From positions 3,419,501 through 3,483,500 of the forward strand of contig NZ_LT598653.1 in NCBI RefSeq assembly GCF_900078365.1: DNA of 64,000 bases, read 5' to 3'. Both the position numbers and the translations under genes were made by a program. Below, one piece after another: positions 52,375-61,144 of the stretch. How positions within the stretch are numbered: position 1 is the first letter of the stretch; the number at the start of each line of letters is the position of its first letter. The notes below the pieces were generated by a model. That model was not told the DNA's origin. It made no database searches and was given only the letters and a program-made list of their open reading frames with translations. The DNA comes from an uncultured Sphingopyxis sp. GTDB taxonomy: Bacteria > Pseudomonadota > Alphaproteobacteria > Sphingomonadales > Sphingomonadaceae.

Positions 52375-52480
52375 CCGTCGCCCCCGCGAAGGCGGGGGCC
52401 GCTGGAGACGTAGCGCAAGGCCGACGGCGGCCGCGTTCAGAGGCGCGTGACTCTGAAACGCCCTTCGCGGGGGCGACGGG
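52375..52480. repeat. Family A palindrome with a nested insertion
   Basis: The left arm GTCGCCCCCGCGAAGGCGGG is intact, but the right arm is split: between GGCGGC and CCTTCGCGGGGGC lies about 30 bases containing TTCAGAG-GCGCGTGA-CTCTGAA, itself a hairpin. The other family A copies lack this. It lies between pspC and parC, where no gene is seen. Confidence 0.8.
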
Positions 52481-52545
52481 CCGGGAGGCAACCGTCCACG
52501 CAAGCCTTTGCCTTGGCGCGCCAGCCTTGCTATCGGCTGCGGACA

Positions 52546-54858
52546 ATGGCTAGTACGACAGACGATCTTCCCCCTTCCGAGCCCCCAAATCCCCCGGGTG
52601 ACAGCATTGATACCCCGTTCGACAGCGCGCTGTCCGAACGCTATCTCGTCTATGCGCTGTCGACGATCACCGCGCGCTCGCTGCCCGACCTGCGCGACGG
52701 GCTGAAGCCCGTCCACCGCCGCCTCTTGTGGGCGATGCGCGCGATGCGGCTCGACCCGTCGCAGGGCTACAAGAAGTCGGCGCGCGTCGTCGGCGACGTC
52801 ATCGGCAAATTCCACCCGCACGGCGACACCGCGGTCTATGACGCAATGGTGCGCCTCGCGCAGGATTTCTCGCTCCGCTATCCGCTCGTCGACGGGCAGG
52901 GCAATTTCGGCAATATCGACGGCGATAACGCCGCCGCCTATCGCTATACCGAGGCGCGGCTGACGCGCGTCGCGATCAACCTGATGCAGGGGCTCGACGA
53001 GGGCACGGTCGATTTCCGCCCGACCTATAATGGCGAGGACGAAGAGCCCGAGATCATGCCGGGGCTGTTCCCGAACCTGCTCGCCAATGGCGCGAGCGGG
53101 ATCGCGGTCGGCATGGCGACGAACATCCCGCCGCACAATGCCGCCGAGGTGATCGGCGCCGCGCTGCTGCTGATCGAGAATCAGAACGCCGAACTGTCCG
53201 AGCTGCTCGAACATGTGAAGGGGCCCGATTTCCCGACCGGCGGCATCGTCGTCGACAGCCCCGAGACGATCTTCCATGCCTATGAAACCGGGCGCGGCGG
53301 CTTCCGCGTCCGCGCGCGTTTTTCGACCGGCAAGGGTGCCGACGGCAGCTGGGAAGACAGCGGAATCGAAAAATTGTCGGGCGGCACCTGGCAGCTCGTC
53401 ATCAGCGAAATTCCTTACGGCGTCGCCAAGGGCAAGCTGATCGAACAGATCGCGCAGCTGATCGCCGACAAGAAGCTCCCGATCCTCGAAGACGTCCGCG
53501 ACGAAAGCGCCGAGGATCTGCGCATCGTCCTCGAACCCAAGAGCCGCAACGTTGACCCCGAGGTGCTGAAGGAGAGCCTGTTCCGGCTCACCGACCTCGA
53601 AAGCCGCTTCGCGCTCAACCTCAACGTCCTCGATGCGACGCGCACGCCGAAGGTGATGGGGCTGAAACAACTGCTCACCGAATGGCTGCAGCACCAGATC
53701 ATCGTGCTCGTCCGCCGCGCGCAGCACCGGATCGCGAAGATCGACGACCGGCTCGAACTCGTCGCGGGCTATATCATCGCTTTCCTGAACCTCGACCGGA
53801 TCATCGAGATCATCCGCACCGAGGATGAGCCGAAGCCGGTGATGATCGCGGAATTCACCCTGACCGACCGGCAGGCCGAAGCGATCCTCAACATGCGCCT
53901 GCGCTCGCTTCGCAAGCTCGAGGAAATGGAGCTGAAGCGCGAGCAGGCCGACCTGACCGCCGAGCGCGAGGAGCTGGCGAAGCTCGTCGAAAGCCCGCGC
54001 ATGCAGAAGACGCGGCTGCGCAAGGACCTCGAAAAGCTGCGCACCGTCTATGGGCTCGAAACCACGCTCGGCGCACGGCGCACGACGATCGCCGAGGCAG
54101 CGCCGACGCGCGAAATCCCGCTCGACGCGATGATCGAGAAGGAGCCGGTGACGGTGATCCTGTCGAAGCGCGGCTGGATCCGGGCGCAGCGCGGCCATGT
54201 CGCGGCGGATCAATGGGGCGATTTCAAGTTCAAGGAAGGCGACGAACTGCTCTTCGCCGCGCACGCGCAGACGACCGACAAGCTGCTGATCGCGGCGAGC
54301 GACGGGCGCTTCTTCACCGTCGGCGCCGACAAATTGCCCGGCGGCCGCGGCTTCGGCGAGCCGCTGCGCCTGATGGTCGATATCGACCCGGAGGCGCGAA
54401 TCGTCGCGATGATCCCCGCGAGCGCCGAGGGCCGCCTTCTGCTCGCCTCGACGAGCGGCCACGGCTTCGTCGTCCAGATGAGCGAGGTGGTCGCCGAGAC
54501 GCGCAAGGGCCGCAGCGTCGTCAATCTGAAACCCAAGGCGGCGCTCGCCGTCGTGCGGCCGGTCGCGCCGGGCGATGACAGCGTCGCGGCGGTCGGCGAA
54601 AATCGCAAGCTCGTCGTTTTCCCGCTCGCCGAAGTGCCGGTGATGGCGCGCGGCCAGGGCGTGATGCTGCAACGCTATCGCGACGGCGGGCTGTCCGACG
54701 CCGTCAGCTTCGCCTTTGCCGAGGGGTTGAGCTGGGCGATGGGCGGCGATACCGGCCGCACGCGCACCGAAACCGACCTCGCCCCCTGGCGCGTCGCGCG
54801 CGGTGCGGCGGGCCGCATGCCGCCGACGGGTTTTCCGCGGAACAATCGCTTTGGCTGA
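52546..54858 (+). CDS. parC: DNA topoisomerase IV subunit A
   Basis: A 770-residue type IIA topoisomerase subunit. The N-terminal breakage-reunion domain contains SLPDLRDGLKPVHRRLLWAM and the catalytic Tyr134 in YRYTEARL. The quinolone-determining segment HPHGDTAVYDAMVR has Thr95 and Asp99 at the positions of E. coli ParC Ser80 and Glu84. The coiled-coil gate region and a C-terminal beta-pinwheel (about residues 510-740) follow. The total is shorter than GyrA and lacks a GyrA box, which supports ParC. parE is not nearby. The ATG at 52546 was chosen over an upstream extension. Confidence 0.93.
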   Translation: MASTTDDLPPSEPPNPPGDSIDTPFDSALSERYLVYALSTITARSLPDLRDGLKPVHRRLLWAMRAMRLDPSQGYKKSARVVGDVIGKFHPHGDTAVYDAMVRLAQDFSLRYPLVDGQGNFGNIDGDNAAAYRYTEARLTRVAINLMQGLDEGTVDFRPTYNGEDEEPEIMPGLFPNLLANGASGIAVGMATNIPPHNAAEVIGAALLLIENQNAELSELLEHVKGPDFPTGGIVVDSPETIFHAYETGRGGFRVRARFSTGKGADGSWEDSGIEKLSGGTWQLVISEIPYGVAKGKLIEQIAQLIADKKLPILEDVRDESAEDLRIVLEPKSRNVDPEVLKESLFRLTDLESRFALNLNVLDATRTPKVMGLKQLLTEWLQHQIIVLVRRAQHRIAKIDDRLELVAGYIIAFLNLDRIIEIIRTEDEPKPVMIAEFTLTDRQAEAILNMRLRSLRKLEEMELKREQADLTAEREELAKLVESPRMQKTRLRKDLEKLRTVYGLETTLGARRTTIAEAAPTREIPLDAMIEKEPVTVILSKRGWIRAQRGHVAADQWGDFKFKEGDELLFAAHAQTTDKLLIAASDGRFFTVGADKLPGGRGFGEPLRLMVDIDPEARIVAMIPASAEGRLLLASTSGHGFVVQMSEVVAETRKGRSVVNLKPKAALAVVRPVAPGDDSVAAVGENRKLVVFPLAEVPVMARGQGVMLQRYRDGGLSDAVSFAFAEGLSWAMGGDTGRTRTETDLAPWRVARGAAGRMPPTGFPRNNRFG

Positions 54859-54863
54859 ACGTA
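54839..54863 (+). promoter_or_regulatory. Possible EcfG (general stress) promoter
   Basis: GGAAC (54839-54843), 16 bases, then CGTA (54860-54863) resembles the alphaproteobacterial EcfG consensus GGAAC-N16/17-CGTT with one mismatch. It overlaps the parC stop codon and would start a transcript about 45 bases before the GGDEF-EAL gene. Support is a consensus match only. Confidence 0.3.
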
Positions 54864-54917
54864 TTTATAGGTAGCCGTAAATCCCTTCTTTACTTCCCGT
54901 GACCTAGGCATTGGGCA

Positions 54918-56630
54918 ATGGGGAAAGGTCGCACAAAACCCTCTGTTATGCCTATTGATCGAACCGGCGAAGACCGGCCCTTGTTGTTCGTCGGCTGGAT
55001 CGACGCGTTGCCCGTTCCGGCCGCGCTGATCAGACCGATGGCGCGCGGCAATTTCCGGCTTCATGCGAGCAACGCCGCCTTCGACCGGCTCGGCCTGTCG
55101 CCCGTCGGCGCCGACGCGCCGATCGAACTGCTGCGCGCGATCGAGCGCGCCTCCCAATATCCCGAGGAATCGCAAGAATTCTCGTGCCAGCTCGGCGAAG
55201 GGCCGGCGGCGCGCGACCTGCGCGGCTCGATCGGCCCGCTGCCGACCGAATCGGGCGACGACGAGCTGTTCCTGCTGACGCTGATCGACCGGACGCAGGA
55301 GATGATGACCGAGCGCAATCTGCGCCGCGAACTCGTCTCCGACAGCCTCACCGGGCTTCCAAACCGCGCCGGATTCGAGGAACTGGTCGAACAGCGCGGC
55401 CGCACCGACGGTCCGGGCGGCGACCATGCGATCCTGCTGCTCGACCTTGCCCGGTTCAGCCGCATCAACGAACATATCGGCCCGATGGCGGGTGACGAGC
55501 TGATCATCACCGTGGCGCGGCGGTTGAAATCGAGCCTGCGCACCGGCGACATATTGGCGCGCACCGGCGGCGACGAATTCGCCATTTCGACCCGCATCGC
55601 GGGCGGGCGCGCCGATGTGCGCGAAATGGCGCGGCGCATTCGTGGCTGCTTCGATCATCCGTTCCGCATCGGCGAATTGAAAGTCAGCGTCGATTGCGCG
55701 CTCGGCTGCGCGATTCAGCCCGGACATGACACCGATATCGCCGACCAGATCCGCCACGCGCAGATCGCGCTCAAGCGCGCGAAGCAGACCGACCGCATCG
55801 AAATCTACGAACCCGAAGCCGCGATGCTCTCGGACAATCGCTTCGGGCTCGAGACCGAGCTGCGCAACGCGATCGAGGAGGACCGGCTCCACCTCGCCTT
55901 CCAGCCGCTGATCGAGCTGTCGAGCGGCCGCGTCGCGGGTTTCGAGGCGCTCGCGCGCTGGGACAACAGCAGCGGCCATGCGGTGCCGCCGACCGAATTC
56001 ATCCCGATCGCCGAGGATTCGGGACTGATCGTCCCGCTCGGCCAATGGGCGATCGGCAAGGCGGCGGCGGTGCTCGCCGAATGGGACCGGCTGAACGGCG
56101 GCGAAGTCGTCGATGCCTATTTCTCGGTCAATGTCTCGGCGATCCAGCTGGTGCGCGACGATGTCGCCGGGGTCGTCCGCCAGGCGCTCGAAAAGCACAA
56201 GATCGGCGGCGAACGGCTGATGATCGAACTCACCGAAAGCGCGATCATCGGCGACCCCGACCTCGCGTTGTCGGTGCTGAGCGAGCTGAAGGCGCTCGAC
56301 GCGCGCGTCGCGATGGACGATTTCGGCACCGGCTATTCGAACCTCGCCTATCTCCAGCGCCTGCCGATCGACGTGCTCAAGATCGACCGCAGCTTCGTCG
56401 AGCATATGGTCGACGACCGCGACAAGGTGGCGATCGTCCGCACGATCCAGAGTCTCGCCGAAGTGCTGGGGATGAAAACGACCGCCGAGGGGGTCGAGAC
56501 GACCGACCAGGCGCGGCTGCTGTCGGCGCTCGGCTGCGATTTCGGGCAGGGTTTCCTATTCGCACGGCCGATGGATGGCACGGCGGCGCTCGATTATTGG
56601 CGTCAGTCGCTGGTGCGGCCGATCTTCTGA
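54918..56630 (+). CDS. Cyclic-di-GMP enzyme with GGDEF and EAL domains
   Basis: A 570-residue cytoplasmic protein. An N-terminal PAS-like region (~residues 20-130) is followed by a GGDEF domain (about 140-300) with an intact GGDEF motif in ARTGGDEFAI. The EAL domain (about 310-565) keeps GFEALARW, SVNVSAIQL, DDFGTGYSNL, KIDRSFV, AEGVET and the final QGFLFARP. Both diguanylate cyclase and phosphodiesterase residues look preserved, so it may do either or switch. The 3' end overlaps the convergent cca gene by 28 bases. Confidence 0.93.
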   Translation: MGKGRTKPSVMPIDRTGEDRPLLFVGWIDALPVPAALIRPMARGNFRLHASNAAFDRLGLSPVGADAPIELLRAIERASQYPEESQEFSCQLGEGPAARDLRGSIGPLPTESGDDELFLLTLIDRTQEMMTERNLRRELVSDSLTGLPNRAGFEELVEQRGRTDGPGGDHAILLLDLARFSRINEHIGPMAGDELIITVARRLKSSLRTGDILARTGGDEFAISTRIAGGRADVREMARRIRGCFDHPFRIGELKVSVDCALGCAIQPGHDTDIADQIRHAQIALKRAKQTDRIEIYEPEAAMLSDNRFGLETELRNAIEEDRLHLAFQPLIELSSGRVAGFEALARWDNSSGHAVPPTEFIPIAEDSGLIVPLGQWAIGKAAAVLAEWDRLNGGEVVDAYFSVNVSAIQLVRDDVAGVVRQALEKHKIGGERLMIELTESAIIGDPDLALSVLSELKALDARVAMDDFGTGYSNLAYLQRLPIDVLKIDRSFVEHMVDDRDKVAIVRTIQSLAEVLGMKTTAEGVETTDQARLLSALGCDFGQGFLFARPMDGTAALDYWRQSLVRPIF

Positions 56631-57799
56631 TCGACGAGCCGCGCCACGCGCGCCGCGTCCGGAAAATCCTCGGCCACCCATTGCGCTTCGACCGCTTTCA
56701 GGATGCGCGCGACTTCGGGTCCGGCGGCGACCCCGCGCGCCACGATGTCGCCGCCCTTCAGCGGAAGCTGCGGAACCGCCCAGCCCGACAAGGCTTCGAC
56801 GGCGGCGGGATCGCCGGCGAGGAGGTGGACGTCGCGCGCCGCCTCGATACCGATCGCGTGCGCGAGCTGACGGATCGGGCGCGCGACGTCGGCGCGGTGG
56901 CCGCCGAGCGCGGCCAGATGCTTGCGCTGCCGCGTCGAGAGACGGAGCCGGCTCGCGACCTGCTCGGCGACGCCGGCATCGGCCAGCAGCAGCGCCGCGA
57001 GGCGGCGGAGCGGTGCGATGGTGGCGGCCGCCGCGCGTTCGTTGGCGATAAGCCGGTCGAGCGCGGCCGCGAAACCGGCATCGAGTTCGGGGAGCAGCAC
57101 TTCGAAAATACCGTCAGCCGCCATCCGGCCGACGATCGCGCGCGGGTCGGGAAGCGCGAGGATCTTGAGCAGTTCGTCGGCGATGCGCTCGCGCGACAGG
57201 CTTTTGAGCGACTGGCGCGCGGTCACCACCGCGGCGTGGCTGGCGGGATCGAGGTCGCCGCGCCCGAAGCGCGCCGCGAAGCGATAGAAGCGCAGGATGC
57301 GCAGATGATCCTCGGCGATGCGCGTCGCGGCGTCGCCGATGAAGGCCACCCGCCCCGCCGCGAGATCGGCGAGCCCGCCGAACCAGTCGTCGATCTCCCC
57401 CGTGCCGGGATCGGCATAGAGCGCGTTGATCGTGAAGTCGCGGCGCGCGGCGTCGTCGCGCCAGTCGTCGGCAAAGGCGATCGTCGCGCGGCGCCCGTCG
57501 GTCGCGACGTCGCGGCGCAACGTCGTGATCTCGTGATGGTCGCCGCTGGCGATCGCGGTGACGGTGCCGTGCGCGATACCCGTCGGGATGATCTTGATGT
57601 CGACGGCCTCCAGCCGCCGCCTGACCTCCTCGGGCAAGAGGGGAGTCGCGAGATCGATGTCGGCGACGGGCAGGCCGAGCAAAGTGTCGCGCACCGCGCC
57701 GCCGACGGCCTTGACCGCGCCGCCATCGGCGGTCAGCGCGGCGACGATCCGGCGCAGCCCCGGCCGCTCGCGCCAATCGGCGGCGGGAAGCCGCGTCAC
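56603..57799 (-). CDS. cca: CCA tRNA nucleotidyltransferase
   Basis: A 398-residue class II nucleotidyltransferase that adds or repairs the CCA end of tRNA. The catalytic start VGGAVRDTLLGLPVADIDLAT carries the GxxR and DxD motifs. HGTVTAI, RRDFTINALYAD and the EDHLRILRFYRFAARFG motif follow. The start is GTG at 57799, overlapping the upstream stop as GTGA. The tRNA-Cys gene in this window already encodes its CCA. Confidence 0.93.
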   Translation of the reverse strand: MTRLPAADWRERPGLRRIVAALTADGGAVKAVGGAVRDTLLGLPVADIDLATPLLPEEVRRRLEAVDIKIIPTGIAHGTVTAIASGDHHEITTLRRDVATDGRRATIAFADDWRDDAARRDFTINALYADPGTGEIDDWFGGLADLAAGRVAFIGDAATRIAEDHLRILRFYRFAARFGRGDLDPASHAAVVTARQSLKSLSRERIADELLKILALPDPRAIVGRMAADGIFEVLLPELDAGFAAALDRLIANERAAAATIAPLRRLAALLLADAGVAEQVASRLRLSTRQRKHLAALGGHRADVARPIRQLAHAIGIEAARDVHLLAGDPAAVEALSGWAVPQLPLKGGDIVARGVAAGPEVARILKAVEAQWVAEDFPDAARVARLVDQKIGRTSD

Positions 57800-58380
57800 C
57801 GGTGCCAGCCCGCGGGCAGACGCCGCGCCAGATTGATGATGATTCCCGCCGTCACGCCCCAGATCCGCCGCCCCTGCCAGTCCATGTCATAATAATGGCG
57901 GTCGTGTCCCTGCCAATTGGCATGCTGGCGCGCATAATTGCCGGGGTCGAACAATATGTCGAGCGGCACCTCGAACCAGTCGTCGACCTCGTCGGGATTG
58001 GGATCGAAGGCGAGGTCGGGCGGGATCACGCCGAGCACCGGCGTGATCAGATAGCCGCTGCCCGAACGATAGGGCTCGGTCGCGCCGGCGATCATCACGT
58101 CGCGGCGATTGAGCCCGATCTCTTCTTCGGCCTCGCGCAGCGCCGCGTCGATCGCGTCGCGGTCGCCCGGATCGATCTTGCCGCCGGGGAAAGCGACCTG
58201 CCCCGCGTGGCTGCGCAGCCATTGCGGGCGCTGGGTGAGGATGACGCCGGGGTCGGGGCGGTCGGTGAAGGCGATGAGCACCGCGGCGTCGCGCAGCGTC
58301 GGCGTCCCCAGATAGGCCTCGTCCTCGCCCGGATCGGGCAGCAGATTATCGAGCGCGTCGCGCAGCTTCTCGGAAAGCAT
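57796..58380 (-). CDS. NUDIX hydrolase, CoA pyrophosphatase-like
   Basis: A 194-residue Nudix protein. The Nudix box is GGKIDPGDRDAIDAALREAEEEIG. It is preceded by LTQRPQWLRSHAGQVAFPGG, the LLTxR(SA)-x3-R-x3-G-x3-FPGG pattern of NudL-type CoA diphosphatases. The later DWFEVPLDILFDPGNY is a common downstream segment of this subgroup. It overlaps DUF1285 by one base (TGATG) and cca by four (GTGA). Confidence 0.92.
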   Translation of the reverse strand: MLSEKLRDALDNLLPDPGEDEAYLGTPTLRDAAVLIAFTDRPDPGVILTQRPQWLRSHAGQVAFPGGKIDPGDRDAIDAALREAEEEIGLNRRDVMIAGATEPYRSGSGYLITPVLGVIPPDLAFDPNPDEVDDWFEVPLDILFDPGNYARQHANWQGHDRHYYDMDWQGRRIWGVTAGIIINLARRLPAGWHR

Positions 58381-58964
58381 CAGGCGTCCACCAGCGGGAA
58401 GCGCGCACCGTCCGACCAGATCGCGGGCGGCTCTCCCCCCTCGGCGAGCGCTATGTCGACGATCTCGTAATAGAGCGCGCGGTCGATACGCGCCTCGAGC
58501 CCGCCCCCGATCGCGCCGCGGACGTGCAGCCGCGGGTCGGGATTGTCGGCGTCGCGACCGAAGCGCAGCGGATGATCGGGCCCCGCGATGACGAGATCGT
58601 CGGTATCGAGACGGAAAACGAGCTTGCGCGCTTCGCCCTCGCCTTCGCTCTTCATCTCGACCGCGCGGAAGGGCGTGTCCTCGACCGCGATCGAGAGCTT
58701 CTCGGCCGGGGTGACGAGGACGTGGCTGCCGTCGGCTTCGCGGCGCAGGATCGTCGAGAAGAGCCGGACCATCGCGGGCCGGTTGATCCGGCCGCCCTCG
58801 TGATACCAGCTGCCGTCGGCGCGAATTTCCATCGCGCTGTCGCCGCTGCGTTCGGGATGCCATTCCTCGACCGGCGGCAATTTGCGCGCCGCGAGCAGTT
58901 CGGCGGCCTCGGCGAGCGAAAGCTGCGCAAAATCCTTGGGAAGCGAAGGCGCGGGGCTGACCAT
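58380..58964 (-). CDS. DUF1285 protein
   Basis: A 194-residue cytoplasmic protein with the DUF1285 pattern: PPVEEWHPERSGDSAMEIRADGSWYHEGGRINRPAMVRLFSTILRRE, then VEDTPFRAVEM, and EARIDRALYYEIVDIALAEG near the end. The family is common next to Nudix and CCA-adding genes in alphaproteobacteria, but its biochemical role is not established. It heads the DUF1285-Nudix-cca run. Confidence 0.88.
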   Translation of the reverse strand: MVSPAPSLPKDFAQLSLAEAAELLAARKLPPVEEWHPERSGDSAMEIRADGSWYHEGGRINRPAMVRLFSTILRREADGSHVLVTPAEKLSIAVEDTPFRAVEMKSEGEGEARKLVFRLDTDDLVIAGPDHPLRFGRDADNPDPRLHVRGAIGGGLEARIDRALYYEIVDIALAEGGEPPAIWSDGARFPLVDA

Positions 58965-59050
58965 GCAACCGACATAAGGGGGTGGGCGCGCCGCGCAAGT
59001 CGGCTTCGCTGCGAGACGTATCGCATGTTCGACGGGTGGGGGCTGATTTG

Positions 59051-59202
59051 TTTCACGCGAAGACGCGAAGGCGCGAAGAAGAAGGCTCGGGCCGTCAGGC
59101 CCCTTATTCCCGCAAACGATCGGTTTTGCGCGGAGGCATCAGGAGAAAGGCCGCTTCGCGGCAGACGCGACCTCTTCGCGCCTTCGCGTCTTCGCGCGAA
59201 AC
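59051..59202. repeat. Long inverted repeat of GCGAAGAC-type units
   Basis: The left arm (59051-59079, TTTCACGCGAAGACGCGAAG onward) and the right arm (59173-59202, TCTTCGCGCCTTCGCGTCTT onward) are 29-base inverted copies with one mismatch, 93 bases apart. Each arm has internal CGCGAAG units at 9-base spacing. It lies between DUF1285 and the GNAT gene (58965-59206), where no gene is seen. Confidence 0.85.
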
Positions 59203-59206
59203 AATT

Positions 59207-59710
59207 TCACCGCGGCCCGATCATCCCCGCACCGCGCGGCAGATCGTGCCCGTTGATCGCCCGTGCGAGCAGGCGCCGGCGCTCGAACGGCCCGGGCAAG
59301 TCCCATTCGCCCGTTCCATCGGCGCCGAAACCGAAGAAGCGGCCATAATATTCGGGATCGCCGATCATCATCAGCGCGCCGTCGGCCTGCGCCTCCGCGA
59401 CCTCCAGCATATGCGCCATCAGCGCCCGCCCGTGCCCGCCGCGCTGGACGTCGGGGCGCACCGCGACCGGGCCGACCATGACCAGCGGCGTCGCGGTGCC
59501 GTCCGCCGCGCGGTGCGCGACCGGCCAGCACTGGATCGTGCCGATCAGCGCGCCGTCCTCGACCGCCGCGAAGCTCAGCGCGGGCACCGCATCCACCCCT
59601 TCGCGGATGCGATAGGCGGTTCGTCCGAAGCGATCCGTTCCGAAAGCGGCGTCGAGAAGCGCCTCGACCGCCTGCGGTTCGATATCGGACAATGGAAGTA
59701 ACTCGACCAA
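59207..59710 (-). CDS. GNAT-family N-acetyltransferase
   Basis: A 167-residue acetyltransferase. The acetyl-CoA-binding pattern is seen in VGPVAVRPDVQRGGHGRALMAHMLEVAEAQ, with VQRGGHGRA as the Q/RxxGxG/A loop. The C-terminal DPEYYGRFFGFGADGTGEWDLPG is typical of the YhbS-type subgroup. The substrate is unknown. The start lies 90 bases from the divergent folB start. Confidence 0.9.
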   Translation of the reverse strand: MVELLPLSDIEPQAVEALLDAAFGTDRFGRTAYRIREGVDAVPALSFAAVEDGALIGTIQCWPVAHRAADGTATPLVMVGPVAVRPDVQRGGHGRALMAHMLEVAEAQADGALMMIGDPEYYGRFFGFGADGTGEWDLPGPFERRRLLARAINGHDLPRGAGMIGPR

Positions 59711-59800
59711 CGCGCACCCTTTCGCTAATGCGGCGGCGCTTTAGGGCCCGGCACCGGCGTTGCAAAGCCGAATGTCGCGCTCGTTCGACAGGATTTTCTT

Positions 59801-60184
59801 GTGACCGATACATTGTGGCTGGAGGTGGACGGGCTGACCGTCCAGGTGCTCACCGGCATCTATTCCGAAGAGACGCATCTGCCGCAGCCGCTGCGCATCT
59901 CGGTTCGCGCGCGGCTGGCGATGGCCGATCATTACGAGCCGACGACGCCGCTCAGCCGCTCGAAAAATTACATGCACCTGAAATTCGCGGCGACCGAGGG
60001 CATCCCGAAGGACGTCCATTTCGTGCTGATCGAAAGCGTCGCCGACCATATCATCGACACCCTCTTCCTGCAGGACGAGAAGGTCGAGGAGGTCGAGGTG
60101 AAGATCGTCAAGCTCGCGATCGCCGAGGAAGGCGAAGAGATCGGCATCACGATGCGCCGGAGTCGTTTGGGGGTGCGCAAGTGA
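59801..60184 (+). CDS. folB: Dihydroneopterin aldolase (FolB family)
   Basis: A 127-residue protein of the FolB fold that cleaves dihydroneopterin in folate synthesis. The GTG start at 59801 opens LWLEVDGLTVQVLTGIYSEETHLPQPLRISVRA. The active-site Tyr/Glu/Lys region falls in the first half and in VLIESVADHIIDTLF (Glu). DEKVEEVEVKIVKLAI follows. The gene overlaps the next one in GTGA, and the neighbour acts on pterins too. Confidence 0.88.
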   Translation: MTDTLWLEVDGLTVQVLTGIYSEETHLPQPLRISVRARLAMADHYEPTTPLSRSKNYMHLKFAATEGIPKDVHFVLIESVADHIIDTLFLQDEKVEEVEVKIVKLAIAEEGEEIGITMRRSRLGVRK

Positions 60185-60942
60185 CGCAAAAGCTCGCTCT
60201 CGTCACGGGCGGGCTTCACCGTGTCGGCGCCGCGATCTCGGCGCGGCTCGCGCGCGAGGGCTATGCGCTGGCGCTGCACCACCACAGCGGCGGCGAGGCC
60301 GATCCGGTGCTTGCCGAGGCGCTCGCCGAAACCGGCGCGCGCAGCCACCGCTTCGCCGCCGACCTTTCCGATCCGGCGGCGGTCGATGCGCTGATCCCGG
60401 CGGTCGCGGACAAGTTCGGCCGCGCGCCCGGCCTGCTCGTCAACAATGCCGCGCTGTTCGCCGAGGGCGAATGGCAGGATTTGTCGGCCGCCGCGCTCGG
60501 CGAAATGATGCAGATCAACCTGTCCGCGCCGGTGATGCTCGCGAAGGCGCTCATCGTGGCGGACGAGGGCCGGCGTCCCGCGATCGTCAATATCGTCGAC
60601 CAGCGCGTGCGCAATCCGGTCCCCGACCAGATCGCCTACAGCCTGTCGAAATCGGCCTTGTGGCAGGCGACGGCAACGCTGGCGGTGGCCTTCGGGGGTC
60701 GCGCACGGATCAACGCCGTCGCGCCGGGGCTGACGATGGCGACCGGGGATTATTCGGCGGCGCAGGTCGAGCGGCTGGCGAAGCTTATGCCGCTGGGCGC
60801 GCTGCCGGCGCCCGCGCAGATCGCCGATGCGGTCGTGTATCTGGCGCGCGCCGAGGCGGTGACCGGGCAGACGATCTTCGTCGACGGCGGCGCGCATCTG
60901 GCGCCGCTAGGGCGCGATTTCGTGGCGCTGGAGCGGGATTGA
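60181..60942 (+). CDS. Short-chain dehydrogenase, pteridine-reductase-like (FolM type)
   Basis: A 253-residue NAD(P)-dependent reductase starting at GTG 60181. The cofactor motif TGGLHRVG at residues 9-16 (Arg in the TGxxxRxG form) is typical of pteridine reductases. NNAALF is at 88-93. The usual catalytic Ser is replaced by Asp140 in NIVDQR, with Tyr153 and Lys157 in YSLSK, as in FolM and PTR1. Coupled to folB, it probably reduces dihydromonapterin or dihydrofolate. Confidence 0.88.
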   Translation: MTQKLALVTGGLHRVGAAISARLAREGYALALHHHSGGEADPVLAEALAETGARSHRFAADLSDPAAVDALIPAVADKFGRAPGLLVNNAALFAEGEWQDLSAAALGEMMQINLSAPVMLAKALIVADEGRRPAIVNIVDQRVRNPVPDQIAYSLSKSALWQATATLAVAFGGRARINAVAPGLTMATGDYSAAQVERLAKLMPLGALPAPAQIADAVVYLARAEAVTGQTIFVDGGAHLAPLGRDFVALERD

Positions 60943-61006
60943 TCATCGCCGTCCTGGCGATAGCCGAAAGCGACCGAAGGCCGACATTCCGCATCCTTAA
61001 AACTTC

Positions 61007-61085
61007 GTCATTCCCGCGAAAGCGGGAACCCAGGGAGGGGTCAGCCGACGCACGCTCTGGGTTCCCGCTTTCGCGGGAATGACGA
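61007..61085. repeat. Dispersed palindromic repeat, family C
   Basis: GTCATTCCCGCGAAAGCGGG and its inverse CCCGCTTTCGCGGGAATGAC flank a centre GGGAGGGGTCAGCCGACGCACGC. It separates convergent genes (60942 and 61145) and may end both transcripts. Confidence 0.85.
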
Positions 61086-61144
61086 ATGTTGGGAATGGCG
61101 GGAAGCCACTCCAAAGCCGACATCGCTTCGGCTCCGGGCGGTGC

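Noticed and set aside
51877..54672. A 931-codon minus-strand open frame opposite parC and pspC
   Set aside because: It is complementary to the conserved topoisomerase gene, has low-complexity composition, and crosses the psp unit, its terminator and a repeat.
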